Notes: generated from the sequence alone by a model not told the origin. A DNA stretch of 64,000 nt from Nitrosospira sp. Nsp11 (GCF_900142705.1 NZ_FRBV01000003.1:124001-188000); one strand, 5' to 3'. Shown: positions 39,234 through 49,161, counted from the first letter of the stretch. Translations and numbers: made by a program.

Positions 39234-41801
39234 TCAACCGGCAACCACACGCTGGGTAATATACCCGAGTGCTTCATCCACCTGGTCGATGAGAATAAGG
39301 CATAACTCTCCGGCTTTCAGGTTGGCAAAGGCAGTATCGATCGCCACAAACTCGCCGCGAATCTCCTTGACGTCGCGGGCCCGCTTCGCATTCTTCAGAC
39401 CTTGCCGCAACAGGCTCAGCACTTCCCCATCGGCGCGGCCTCTTTGACACTTGTCCTGATAAAGCACCACCTCGTCAAAAGCATCACCGAGGATCTTGGT
39501 CTGTTGACGAATATCCTCGTCGCGACGATCACCCGCGCCGCTAATCACGACCGAGCGTCTCTTGGCAGGCATCTTATCGATGGCGAGCACAAGCGCCCGG
39601 ATGGCATCCGCATTGTGACCGTAGTCAGCAATAAGCGTGGCGCCCCGGTGATTGAAGAGATTGAAACGGCCCGGTGCGGTTTGCGTGTCGCTGACAAAAC
39701 TGGCTAAACCGAAACGTATGACTTCCCAGTCGAGGCCAAGCGCCCAGCCCGCTCCAGTGGCGGCCATTGCATTTTCGATCTGGAAAGCGATGGCCCCGTT
39801 CTGCGTGAGAGGAATTCCCGCCAGCGTCAGGCGGTGCTCAGCACCCGCTTCCGAAGCGACGATAGAACCCCCGTCGAGATAAATGACACGCTTGCCTTGC
39901 GCCCGATGTTTCACTATCACGGGATTGCGGGGATCACGGGCGAAAAATGTGACCGAACCCGGGCAGTGGACCGCCATGCTTGCCACCAAGGGATCAGCCG
40001 CGTTGAGCACGGCGACGCCGGTACCTGGTGTAACATTTTGAACGACGATGCGTTTGACGGCAGTTAAATCCTCCACCGTGTTGACGTGGGAAAGGCCAAG
40101 ATGATCGCCTCCACCGATATTGGTCACCACAGCCACATGACAACGATCGAAGCCCAGCCCCTCACGCAGCAGGCCACCCCGCGCCGTCTCGAAAACCGCC
40201 GCATCGACATCGGGGTGAAGAAGAACTTTCTTTGCACTCTTAGGGCCACTGCAGTCGCCCGTATCGATGCGCTGACCTTCAACATAAACACCGTCAGTAC
40301 TGGTCATGCCGACGCGCATGCCCTGGCATTCGAGGATATTGGCAATCAGGCGGACGGTGGTGGTCTTGCCGTTGGTTCCCGTTACCGCCACAACGGGGAT
40401 GCGCGCGTCATCCCCGTCTTTGAACATATTGGCAATAATCGCCTCCCCTATAGCACGCCCTGTACCGAATGAAGGTTGCAAATGCATGCGAAGGCCTGGC
40501 ACGGCATTGATCTCGACAACCGCGCCGTGCTCTTCCAGCGGATTCGACACACTATCGCAGACAATGTCCACGCCACAGATATCAAGACCTACCATTCGAG
40601 CAGCGGCTTCCACGCGCGCCGCAAGCTCGGGATGAACATCATCGGTGACATCGGTGGCCGTTCCCCCGGTGGAAAGGTTGGCGTTATTGCGCAGCACAAC
40701 GCGTTCGCCTCTGGAAGGCACGGATTCCGGAGCCATACCCTTGGTAGCCAGTTGGGCAACCGTAATTTCGTCAAAATGAATTTTTGTCAGTGCGTTCGCA
40801 TGACCTTCACCACGTCGCGGATCACTATTTATCTGCTCAACCAATTGACTGATGCTGTGCATGCCGTCGCCGACAACCTGGGGCGGATCACGCCGCGCAG
40901 CCGCAATCAACTTATTGCCTACCACCAGCATGCGGTAATCATTACCGGGAATGCAACGCTCAACCAGGACTTCACCGCTGATCTCAGCCGCTACCGCGTA
41001 GGCAGCGTCCACCTGCTCCCGACTGGTCAGGTTCACGCCTACTCCCCTGCCCTGATTGCCATCCCGCGGCTTGACAACAACCGGGCCGCCTATTTCACAA
41101 GCAGCCACCCAGGCATCTTCCGCATTCGCTACCGGTCTGCCTGCCGCGATCGGAATACCGGCACTGCTCAGCAACGTTCTGGTCAGCTCCTTGTCCTGTG
41201 CAATGGATTCCGCCACGAGGCTGGTCCGGCCCGTCTCCGCAGCCTGGATACGGCGCTGGCGGCTGCCCCAGCCAAACTGGACCATACTGCCATCGGTCAG
41301 CCGGCGAAAAGGAATACCGCGTGCGACAGCCGCACGGACGATCGCGCCCGTACTCGGCCCGAAACGTATCTCTTCATACAATTCATGAAGACAATTAACG
41401 GCATTGGCGACGTCGAAGAGAGTATCCTCAATCGCGGCATGACATAAGGTTTGCGCATATTCGAGAGCAAGCCTGCCTACCGATTCTTCGCTGTACTCGA
41501 CAATGACTTGATAAATGCGGGCTTCCAGCGTGCGAGTAGTCTTACTGAAGGTCACCGGACAGCCGGCCTGTGCTTGCAGGCCGAGCGCAACGCGCCCAAG
41601 CGCATGCGCCATGATTCCCGCTTCAGCCAGGAAAACTGGTTGGAGCAAATCGATTTGCGGAAATCGGTCACGCAACCGGATGAGGAAGTCTCTGTTTTCC
41701 ACGAGAGATTCAGTTTCACCGCAAGAAACTATTGCTTCTATGGCTGTGTGGCGACTCCACAAATTAGGCCCACGCAATGCGCGGACAGACGATACTTTCA
41801 T
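39234..41801 (-). CDS. cphA: Cyanophycin synthetase
   Basis: An 855-residue enzyme that makes cyanophycin (multi-L-arginyl-poly-L-aspartate) from Asp, Arg and ATP. An N-terminal region (to about 160) precedes the ATP-grasp domain with VVVKPRDGNQGRGVGV and EINAVPGLRMHL, then a Mur-ligase-like domain with P-loop VTGTNGKTTTVRL and a full C-terminal Mur domain (LIADYGHNADAIRAL, ISGAGDRRDEDI). All three catalytic parts are intact. The ATG at 41801 has AGGAG upstream. It lies 66 bp after the paralogous cphA-like gene; no cyanophycinase gene is in the window. Confidence 0.95.
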   Translation of the reverse strand: MKVSSVRALRGPNLWSRHTAIEAIVSCGETESLVENRDFLIRLRDRFPQIDLLQPVFLAEAGIMAHALGRVALGLQAQAGCPVTFSKTTRTLEARIYQVIVEYSEESVGRLALEYAQTLCHAAIEDTLFDVANAVNCLHELYEEIRFGPSTGAIVRAAVARGIPFRRLTDGSMVQFGWGSRQRRIQAAETGRTSLVAESIAQDKELTRTLLSSAGIPIAAGRPVANAEDAWVAACEIGGPVVVKPRDGNQGRGVGVNLTSREQVDAAYAVAAEISGEVLVERCIPGNDYRMLVVGNKLIAAARRDPPQVVGDGMHSISQLVEQINSDPRRGEGHANALTKIHFDEITVAQLATKGMAPESVPSRGERVVLRNNANLSTGGTATDVTDDVHPELAARVEAAARMVGLDICGVDIVCDSVSNPLEEHGAVVEINAVPGLRMHLQPSFGTGRAIGEAIIANMFKDGDDARIPVVAVTGTNGKTTTVRLIANILECQGMRVGMTSTDGVYVEGQRIDTGDCSGPKSAKKVLLHPDVDAAVFETARGGLLREGLGFDRCHVAVVTNIGGGDHLGLSHVNTVEDLTAVKRIVVQNVTPGTGVAVLNAADPLVASMAVHCPGSVTFFARDPRNPVIVKHRAQGKRVIYLDGGSIVASEAGAEHRLTLAGIPLTQNGAIAFQIENAMAATGAGWALGLDWEVIRFGLASFVSDTQTAPGRFNLFNHRGATLIADYGHNADAIRALVLAIDKMPAKRRSVVISGAGDRRDEDIRQQTKILGDAFDEVVLYQDKCQRGRADGEVLSLLRQGLKNAKRARDVKEIRGEFVAIDTAFANLKAGELCLILIDQVDEALGYITQRVVAG

Positions 41802-41867
41802 TGAAAGTTCTCCTGGTGCTTCTTGCTCATCCGGATGCGTTGCTGATATGCATCTGATTTCCATGTT

Positions 41868-44102
41868 TTATTGAGCGGCGGCGAAATTTTCAATCCCGGC
41901 ACGTATGAGAGCGGGCTCGATACCGAGCGCCCAGGCAGCGCCCACTGCAGCCAGAACATTTTCTACCTCCGGAACGGCATAACCACCCCGGGTAAGCGGA
42001 ATGTCCGCTACTTTTCCCAGCGACGACTCACTGGAACCGGTAACGAGCAGAATTTTCCCATCTCGAACTATCACCGCCCGCTTACCCTGTGTGCCTTTTA
42101 TCTCCGCCGCAGCGGCTAAACAGTGCTTTCTGATTACGGGTAATTCAGGATCGAGGCTGAAGTAAATGACCTCGCCGTTGCACAGCGCAGCCATTTCAAC
42201 CAGCATTGCCTCCCTGGCGTTGAGAATCGCCGCACCCGTGGGCAACACCACATCCACTTGAGTGCGCAGTATATCGAAAACCTGCCTGGCGGTTTCGATA
42301 TAGTGCCGTCCATAGTGACGCTGTAGCTCGACATTGGTAATGACGCCCACATGACATCCATCGTAGGCCAAGCCCTCACCCAGAATGCTATCGCTGCCGT
42401 TTTCAAAAACCGCAGCTTCTATCGAACGATTCATCAGGATGTTGTTAGCCGTCTTCCATCTGGCGTGATCGCCCTTGTAGACTTGCCTGCGGTCGAGATA
42501 AAACCCATCGCTGCATGCCAGTCCCGTATGTTTGCCAGACAAGGCGAGTAGATGAGCGACAAGGCGCGCTACTGTAGTTTTACCATAGCTGCCAGTAATA
42601 CCTACGACCGGAACCCGGCCGTCTCCCTGGTTAGGGAAGAGATGGTCAACAATAGCTTCGCCAACGGGACGCGGCGTGCCAATGACGGGTTTGATGTGCA
42701 TCAGCAAACCGGGGCCGGCATTGACCTCGACAATCGCCCCTCCCTGTTCGGCAAGGGGTCGGGAAATATCCCTGGCAACGAGATCGATGCCGGCAATATC
42801 CAGCCCGACAATGCGGGCCGCAAGCGAAGCAGCCGCAGCGATGCTGGGATGTACTTCGTCAGTAACATCAAAAGCGTGATTACCGTTACGCTGAATCAGA
42901 ACTTCGAGACCGGCCTGCGGCATTGAATTGATGGTGAAGCCCTGGCGCGCAATTTCCATTGTCGTTACGCCATCGATGCTGACAGGATTCAAGGGATGGT
43001 CTTCGCTTGTCCCCCGGCGCGGATCTGAATTGATCTGGTGGTCTATCAGCTCGCCAATGGTTGATTTACCGTCGCCGGTCACTGAGACCGAATCGCCTCG
43101 GCTAGCGGCCACCAGGCGTCCGCCAACCACCAGCAAGCGGTGTTCCGTACCCGGAACATAACGTTCGACCAATACGCCGTCACCTTCTTCCGAAGCAGCG
43201 CGATAAGCGGACTCGACTTCTTCCTGCCTGCTAAGCTCAATAAAGACACCACGTCCATGGTTGCCGTCGCTGGGCTTGACCACGACCGGCAGACCTATGT
43301 CCTGTGCGGCTGTCCATGCATCTTCCGCACTATGAACACTACGGCCGTCAGGGACTGAAACACCGCAGGATTGAAGCAACACCTTGGTCAGGTCCTTATC
43401 CCGCGAGATACTTTCGGCAATGGCCGGAGTGAGGTCGGTCTCGGCTGTCCATATACGCTGGCTTCGAGCACCATAGCCGAGTTGCACGAGGTTGCCCTTG
43501 GCCAGAAGGCGGATGGCGGGAATATTGCGGATGGCGGCGGCCTCGACGATACAGGCGGTCGATGGGCCCAGCCAGAGTGAATCCACCATGTTGCTCAGGC
43601 GCTCGATGGAATGCTGGACGTTATAGGGCGGGTTCTCGGGTTGCAGATATCCCATGGCAGCCAGTACCAGTTCACGTGCCTCTGACAGCGCGCTACGCGC
43701 GATATTCTCATGCCACGCACTGACAGCCACCTTATAAACGCCGCGCAATGAGGTCTCTCTGGCTCTGCCAAAGCCGCCGGGCATACCCGCCAGGTTTTGC
43801 AGTTCAAGCGTAATATGCTCGAGAATGTGGCCTGCCCAGGTACCGTCCTTCAATCGGCGCAGAAATCCACCGCGCTCTCCATAGCTGCAGCGGTGCTCAA
43901 TCAGCGAAGGGAGCCAGGAATAGAGGCGTTCGTAAAAACCGGGGATGGTATTTGACGGGAAATCCTCGAGATCTCCGATATCAACAATGGCTTCCAGCAC
44001 CGGGCGAAGCGTCCAGATGTTAGGCCCGTTCAGGTGGTGAACCTCAAGAAATTTGATATCCCTGTTTGCACAATCGGTATTTGTATCCGCGTACGCCAGC
44101 AT
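41868..44102 (-). CDS. Cyanophycin synthetase-like protein CphA', short C-terminus and altered P-loop
   Basis: A 744-residue paralogue of the downstream cphA. It keeps the N-terminal region (FLEVHHLNGPNIWT), the ATP-grasp domain (VVVKPSDGNHGRGVFI, EVNAGPGLLMHI) and the first Mur-ligase-like part, but ends around IENFAAAQ, lacking the roughly 150-residue Mur C-terminal domain. Its P-loop reads GITGSYGKTTV in place of the GTNGKTTT of CphA. Such tandem cphA'/cphA pairs are known in non-cyanobacterial genomes. It may assist CphA or use a different substrate such as the dipeptide; the role is inferred. The start ATG at 44102 has no strong ribosome-binding site. Confidence 0.9.
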   Translation of the reverse strand: MLAYADTNTDCANRDIKFLEVHHLNGPNIWTLRPVLEAIVDIGDLEDFPSNTIPGFYERLYSWLPSLIEHRCSYGERGGFLRRLKDGTWAGHILEHITLELQNLAGMPGGFGRARETSLRGVYKVAVSAWHENIARSALSEARELVLAAMGYLQPENPPYNVQHSIERLSNMVDSLWLGPSTACIVEAAAIRNIPAIRLLAKGNLVQLGYGARSQRIWTAETDLTPAIAESISRDKDLTKVLLQSCGVSVPDGRSVHSAEDAWTAAQDIGLPVVVKPSDGNHGRGVFIELSRQEEVESAYRAASEEGDGVLVERYVPGTEHRLLVVGGRLVAASRGDSVSVTGDGKSTIGELIDHQINSDPRRGTSEDHPLNPVSIDGVTTMEIARQGFTINSMPQAGLEVLIQRNGNHAFDVTDEVHPSIAAAASLAARIVGLDIAGIDLVARDISRPLAEQGGAIVEVNAGPGLLMHIKPVIGTPRPVGEAIVDHLFPNQGDGRVPVVGITGSYGKTTVARLVAHLLALSGKHTGLACSDGFYLDRRQVYKGDHARWKTANNILMNRSIEAAVFENGSDSILGEGLAYDGCHVGVITNVELQRHYGRHYIETARQVFDILRTQVDVVLPTGAAILNAREAMLVEMAALCNGEVIYFSLDPELPVIRKHCLAAAAEIKGTQGKRAVIVRDGKILLVTGSSESSLGKVADIPLTRGGYAVPEVENVLAAVGAAWALGIEPALIRAGIENFAAAQ

Positions 44103-44697
44103 AAAATAGGGTTCTCGAAAGAGTAAGTTAAAACTGGACTAACGCTGCTGACGGGAATCGGTTTACAGCTAAGCAATCAGCTCTGCTGCGTGCTTTGGGC
44201 TAAATTCGGCAGTTAGGATGGTTGGAGTATGCGCACAAGGTGAAGCTCACAGGGTACAAAAAATCCTTTTCGATTATAGCGCTCAGCTGGAAAATGGGCT
44301 GAAGAATGGACGGTCAATTGCCGGACTTAGATTCAACAGTCTGCTGCAAAAAGGTTTCAGATCCTCGGTCGTTCATCCCGACGCTCTCGCTCAGCTCAAG
44401 GCAGCCTGTACGGTAGCAGGCTGTCCTGTTTGATGACTCAGGTTATTGGTAGCTGATGCCGCTATCTCGTGGCGTATCGGCCTGACGAACGTTTTGGAGG
44501 AGCACTCGATTTTGCTATGTTCGTTTTTGACACCTGATTATTCCGCGATTATTGGCTGCTGCAGGCCGGAAACCGACAAAGAATAAAGCAATCATCATAC
44601 CAGTTTTAATTAATCTTATTAAACAATATGTTGCTGTCGCCAAAGGAAAGATTGGCGTCACTATTTACCGACGGTTTATATTCAAATTGATACTAAC
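44103..44697. other. Leader region upstream of the cphA' gene
   Basis: About 600 bp without a supported gene. It has an AT-rich stretch (44585-44710) and a small hairpin CAGCCTG/CAGGCTG (44402-44408/44417-44423). The size suggests a separate promoter for cphA'-cphA in addition to any read-through from the ABC transporter genes. Confidence 0.4.
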
Positions 44698-44898
44698 CTA
44701 TTGATGAAATAAAAATATCGTATGTCTCCTGTCAGCGACAATTCCATAAAGAGCCTGCCCGGCCGAAACGGGGCAACATGAAAAGAACAACGACGTAAAA
44801 TCGACGGATGAACCGAGATGCCCCCATGGGAAATCAATGGGAAATCTCAGTTCAAACATGCTGGGGCGAATGGTTCCAAACTGCATCAGCATTTTCAT
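44698..44898 (-). CDS. Possible 66-residue protein of the cyanophycin island
   Basis: The frame starts at an ATG with an excellent AAGGAGATGTGTC leader and begins 24 bp after the DUF1854 gene stop. The product (MKMLMQFGTIRPSMFELRFP...) has one moderately hydrophobic segment with two cysteines (SLFFSCCPVSAG) and no family I recognise. The ribosome-binding site and operon position support translation; lack of any recognisable family and the unremarkable composition leave it open whether this is a real gene or the start of a decayed one. Confidence 0.4.
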   Translation of the reverse strand: MKMLMQFGTIRPSMFELRFPIDFPWGHLGSSVDFTSLFFSCCPVSAGQALYGIVADRRHTIFLFHQ

Positions 44899-44922
44899 GA
44901 CACATCTCCTTCGTAGCCTGGG

Positions 44923-45396
44923 CTAAAGGAAGCGGTCCAGAATCTTGCGGCTGTGATGGTCCAGAGCGAAACGGTCGCGGATCAGAAAATGGATGCCCTG
45001 ACTGTCCATAATCAGCAGAGAAGGTGGCTTGAGCCTGCGAATGTATTCCTCACCCTTGAGGATGAAAGCGGTTTTGCCCCGATCCGTTTCCACATACCAG
45101 GTACTCGGCGTAGCAAAACTCGAAACCTCGTGTATGAGCTTGATTTCCGGCATGAACTCCCGCGCGGCAAGATCCGCTTCCACGAGTTTACGCATCTCGT
45201 CCGGCACATCGCTTAATTTTTCAATCCAGGCGAGTTCGCGGCCATGCGAATCGATCAGGGCGATGTCTCGCTCGGGCGCGGTAATAGGGAACGCTCGTAC
45301 TGGGACTACGCCTTCCTGCACCTTCCCATCGTTCGCGACAAACACCAGCCGCCCGAACGTGTTACGGCTTAACAGATAATCTGGTTTTCCGCTCAT
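44923..45396 (-). CDS. DUF1854 protein associated with cyanophycin metabolism
   Basis: A 157-residue soluble protein of the DUF1854 family (YLLSRNTFGRLVF at the N-terminus, FPITAPERDIALID and PEIKLIHEVSSFATPSTWYVETDRG in the core). The ATG overlaps the stop of the upstream ABC transporter gene by 4 bp, so translation is coupled. In other bacteria DUF1854 genes occur next to cphA and this type of ABC transporter. The biochemical role is unknown; I infer an accessory function with the transporter. Confidence 0.85.
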   Translation of the reverse strand: MSGKPDYLLSRNTFGRLVFVANDGKVQEGVVPVRAFPITAPERDIALIDSHGRELAWIEKLSDVPDEMRKLVEADLAAREFMPEIKLIHEVSSFATPSTWYVETDRGKTAFILKGEEYIRRLKPPSLLIMDSQGIHFLIRDRFALDHHSRKILDRFL

Positions 45397-47753
45397 TCTC
45401 GGCCACCCTCAGCTTTGCGGTCGACATTCGGCCTGCGCAAGTCATCCTCGGTATCGATGTTGCGCGCCTGAGCCTCGTAGAGGCCGTAGTAATGGCCTTT
45501 TCGTGACATAAGTTCGTCGTGGCTGCCGACCTCGACGATGCTGCCGCGGTCAAGCACGATGAGCCGGTTAGCATCGCGTAGCGTAGAGAGACGATGGGCA
45601 ATCGCAATAGTCGTGCGGCCCCGCACCAGATTTTCGAGCGCTTTCTGGATTTCTTTCTCGGTTGTTGTATCGACAGAAGAAGTGGCCTCGTCGAGAATCA
45701 GAATACGCGGATCGATGAGCAGGGCACGAGCAATCGAGATGCGCTGCCGCTCTCCTCCTGAGAGAGTCTGGCCTCGCTCGCCGACCAGGGAATCATAGCC
45801 ATGCGGCAGGCGCAGGATGAACTCATGGGCATGCGCTGCGCGGGCTGCGGCAACCACCTCCTCCAGGCCAGCGTCCGGTTTGCCGTAGGCAATATTCTCG
45901 GCGATGGTTCCAAAAAACAGGAACGGCTCTTGAAGCACGAGTCCGATGTGCCGGCGGTATTCGGCGACCGGCAAGGAGCGAATATCTACACCGTCGAGCA
46001 AAATTGCGCCTTCGGTAACATCGTAAAATCGACAGATCAGGTTGACAAGCGTGCTCTTGCCTGAGCCGCTGTGCCCCACGAGGCCGATCATTTCGCCCGG
46101 CGCGATGGTGAGGCTGATGTCATGTGTCACAGTGCGGGTGCCATAACGGAATCCGACGTTGCATAACTCGATACGACCCTCGACGATAGGCAGATGTACG
46201 GGATGCGCAGGGTCGGGCACACTGGAAATATGATCGAGGATTTCGAAGATACGCTTGGTGCCGGCCGCTGCTTTCTGCGTAAACGAGACAATACGGCTCA
46301 TCGAGTCCAGCCGCATATAGAAACGGCTGATATAGGCAAGAAAAGCGGTAAGCACGCCCACCGTGATTTCGTCCCTGGATATCTGCCAGATGCCGAACAC
46401 CCACACCACGAGCAGACCGACTTCAGTTAATAGCGTCACGGTCGGCGTGAACAATGACCAGACCTTGTTGACCCTGTCGTTGACCTCCAGATTGCGATCG
46501 TTTGCCGAGCGGAAGCGTGCCGCTTCGCGTTTCTCCTGCGCAAACGCCTTCACGACGCGTACGCCGGGAATGGTATCGGCAAGCACACTCGTGACCTCGG
46601 CCCAGGCGCGGTCGACTTTTTCGAATCCCGTGCGCAGCCTGTCACGCACCAAATGGATCAGCCAGGCGATAATCGGCAGAGGCATTAGCGTTACCAGCGC
46701 CAGCCAGGGGTTGATTGAAACCAGGACGGCCACAGTCATGCCGATCATCAATACGTCGGTAAAAAAATCAAGCAGGTGTAGCGACATGAAAACGTTGAGG
46801 CGATCGGTCTCCGAGCCAATGCGCGCCATCAGATCGCCAGTACGCTTTCCGCCGAAGTAGGCATGCGAGAGCTTGAGGAGATGCTCGTAGGTGGCAGTGC
46901 GCAGGTCGGCGCCGATACGCTCTGAAACGAGCGCCAGCATATAGGTTCGCGACCAGCCCAATACCCATGCCAGAACTGCGGCGCCCAGCAGGCCGGCCAG
47001 ATAAAATATGACAAGATCAATATCGATGGGCTTGCCGTTCTGATAGGGAATCAGAATATTATCCATTAGCGGCATGGTCAGGTAGGGCGGCACCATCGTT
47101 GCAGCGGTGCTGCCCAACGTCAGCAAGAACCCGGCAAGCAATCGCCCTTTATAAGGTTTGGCAAAGCGCCACAAGCGGAACAGTGTCCAGGTCGACGGCG
47201 GCGTTTCGGTTTCCCTGCTGCAGACCTCGCACTCTTCCTGCCCCGGCAATAGGGGTGTATCAAGCGCCCTCAGGCATTTTGAGCAGAAAGCCTGAGCAGG
47301 TACCGACGGTACCTCGCCGGTAAGTTGATGGTTGAGTTGCAGGTTGAAGCTCTCGATCAAACGTCCGGCTGCAGTATCCGCTCCAAGCGTGTAGCGCCAG
47401 TGAGCAAGCAGTGAATTCTCGTCAAGAAGCTCAAGGCTGCCAATACCGGCATGATCGTAGCGCGCCAGCGTCAGGCCGGGGCGATAAGGCCATTCCTGCC
47501 AGGTTGTATCCCTGCCTGATGTAGCCAACAGGCGTTTATTGGTAACAACGACCAGGCCGGATACAAAATACAGTTGGGTATCAAGATCCGTTTCAAGCCA
47601 GGCCAGGACATTTTCTTCCTGATAAAGCTGTGATTCAGCGCTTGTAATCCAGGCGGACGGCAGGGTGAGCGGCGGCGTGCCGGGTAAGTGGCCGGCAGGC
47701 AAAATCGGCAAAGACTTGGAGTGTGGCGTCGTCAATCTGGTGTAATGGACCAA
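45393..47753 (-). CDS. ABC exporter with N-terminal zinc-ribbon region, cyanophycin-associated
   Basis: A 786-residue protein. Residues 1-150 form a PH-like/soluble region, followed by a zinc ribbon with two CxxC pairs (CSKC ... CEVC, about 158-182), then a six-helix type IV exporter membrane domain (about 195-490) and an ATPase domain with Walker A VGHSGSGKSTL, signature LSGGERQR, Walker B ILILDEATSSVD and IAHRLST. The soluble N-terminus plus zinc ribbon is unusual for ABC exporters and marks the group found beside cphA. The start is a TTG at 47753 with an A-rich leader; no ATG or GTG fits better. Cargo unknown. Confidence 0.88.
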   Translation of the reverse strand: MVHYTRLTTPHSKSLPILPAGHLPGTPPLTLPSAWITSAESQLYQEENVLAWLETDLDTQLYFVSGLVVVTNKRLLATSGRDTTWQEWPYRPGLTLARYDHAGIGSLELLDENSLLAHWRYTLGADTAAGRLIESFNLQLNHQLTGEVPSVPAQAFCSKCLRALDTPLLPGQEECEVCSRETETPPSTWTLFRLWRFAKPYKGRLLAGFLLTLGSTAATMVPPYLTMPLMDNILIPYQNGKPIDIDLVIFYLAGLLGAAVLAWVLGWSRTYMLALVSERIGADLRTATYEHLLKLSHAYFGGKRTGDLMARIGSETDRLNVFMSLHLLDFFTDVLMIGMTVAVLVSINPWLALVTLMPLPIIAWLIHLVRDRLRTGFEKVDRAWAEVTSVLADTIPGVRVVKAFAQEKREAARFRSANDRNLEVNDRVNKVWSLFTPTVTLLTEVGLLVVWVFGIWQISRDEITVGVLTAFLAYISRFYMRLDSMSRIVSFTQKAAAGTKRIFEILDHISSVPDPAHPVHLPIVEGRIELCNVGFRYGTRTVTHDISLTIAPGEMIGLVGHSGSGKSTLVNLICRFYDVTEGAILLDGVDIRSLPVAEYRRHIGLVLQEPFLFFGTIAENIAYGKPDAGLEEVVAAARAAHAHEFILRLPHGYDSLVGERGQTLSGGERQRISIARALLIDPRILILDEATSSVDTTTEKEIQKALENLVRGRTTIAIAHRLSTLRDANRLIVLDRGSIVEVGSHDELMSRKGHYYGLYEAQARNIDTEDDLRRPNVDRKAEGGRE

Positions 47754-47991
47754 AAATTTTCTTTACTCAAAAAACAGGGTTGCCGCTACGCAACCTTGCT
47801 CATCGTTTTTATGGGCGATACGCAGCGCTCCCGTTGCTGTCGCCAATACAGTTCCTCAACATCGGCCTTTATTCCATTCAATCGGTGACGATTTCCGATC
47901 CCCTATGGGGGATTCCTGATGGACTGGAGGCCCCTGGTTGGGATCAGCTTCGTTGGGATCAAGCGGATTATGCCTTATCGAAGATGTTATG

Positions 47992-48933
47992 TTACCTACA
48001 TTCAAATCCTGGTTCTGTTTCATGATTCTCCCGTGCTCCAAGGATGGCACCAGCGGTGACCGCAGCTAATCCCGCAAGCGCCAGCAGGGACAGAGGCTCG
48101 CCCAGAAGAGGCACAGCAGCCAGCGCCGATACGACAGGCACAAAAGCCATCAGCAAAGCCACTGTTTGGGAACCAAGGCGGCTTACCGCGAAGGTATAAA
48201 GCAGCATTGCCAGAAACACCACTACTACGCCCTGATATATTGCCTGAACGGCGATTTCGCCGACAGGTGCTTGCTCAAGCGTACTGGGCAGGAACAACCA
48301 CCAGATGGGCAGGTAGACTAACGCGCTACCCAGCGTAGTCGCCACCGTCGCGGCAAGAGGCCGTATCGGATAGCGGCTGAGCAGCAGCGTGAAGATGGCC
48401 CAGGATGATGAACCGCATAGTAAAAGCAGGTCGCCAAGAATTTGAGTATGGGTGAGTTTCGGCCCGCGAGAAAACGAGTCTACGGCAATCAATACGATCC
48501 CGGAAAAGACAATGACCAGCGCGATATGGCGTTTTCTCAATGGTCTCAATCCAAGCCATAACCATGCAATGATCGCCGTCAAAAAAGGCAAAGCGCCGGG
48601 CAATAGCACAGAAGCATGAGCAGCCGGCGTCATACGGAACGCAGCGTACACAACAACAGCATAACCTATGCCGCCGAACAGCGAGAACAGCACGATCACC
48701 TTGAATGGCGGCAGCAGAATCCGTGGCAAAAAAAAGACCGCGATGGAGGCGCCGACACCAAAACGCAGCGCCGCGATGTCCCAACTTGTCAGCGTGCCGG
48801 TGCCGCCCAAACGCGTAACCAGGATGAAGCCGGTCCAGATGCACATGCTTAAGAAAGCCGCGATCCAGCCGCTACGGATGTTTGCTGCCGGATTCGCGGT
48901 ATTAACTACTACTGTCGGCAAGATATATCCCAA
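47992..48933 (-). CDS. DMT-superfamily (EamA) transporter
   Basis: An inner-membrane protein of about 313 residues with ten predicted helices in two EamA repeats (first around FLSMCIWTGFILVTR, second around ILGDLLLLCGSSSWAIFTLLL). Family members export amino acids or metabolites; the substrate here is unknown. The start is uncertain: the TTG at 48933 or a TTG 12 bp further in. It does not overlap the adjacent genes. Confidence 0.85.
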   Translation of the reverse strand: MGYILPTVVVNTANPAANIRSGWIAAFLSMCIWTGFILVTRLGGTGTLTSWDIAALRFGVGASIAVFFLPRILLPPFKVIVLFSLFGGIGYAVVVYAAFRMTPAAHASVLLPGALPFLTAIIAWLWLGLRPLRKRHIALVIVFSGIVLIAVDSFSRGPKLTHTQILGDLLLLCGSSSWAIFTLLLSRYPIRPLAATVATTLGSALVYLPIWWLFLPSTLEQAPVGEIAVQAIYQGVVVVFLAMLLYTFAVSRLGSQTVALLMAFVPVVSALAAVPLLGEPLSLLALAGLAAVTAGAILGARENHETEPGFECR

Positions 48934-49161
48934 ATAAAAAACTATAGCCGGAGCACGGCAATAAAACCTATAACTCTAATGGAACAGCGCAACGCTTCTG
49001 TCAAATACTAACGGAAGTAGAAGGCTGTACCAGCAAGGGGGAGCTTCCCGCAAACTTCTGATACAAGCGCGCACCCTGCATTCGCATGGCTATGAGGGAT
49101 GCTGGGTAAGGGTCGTAGCGTAAATGCTGCGGTATTGAAAATACGGATTTCTAGAAATGCG

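Noticed and set aside
40476-41447. 323-residue plus-strand open frame antisense to cphA
   Set aside because: It lies wholly inside the well-conserved cphA coding sequence on the other strand, has no ribosome-binding site or recognisable domain, and follows the codon pattern of the real gene.
44402-44423. CAGCCTG/CAGGCTG hairpin as a fifth copy of the dispersed element
   Set aside because: Only the short terminal-like hairpin matches; none of the internal blocks is present, so chance or a terminal remnant is equally likely.
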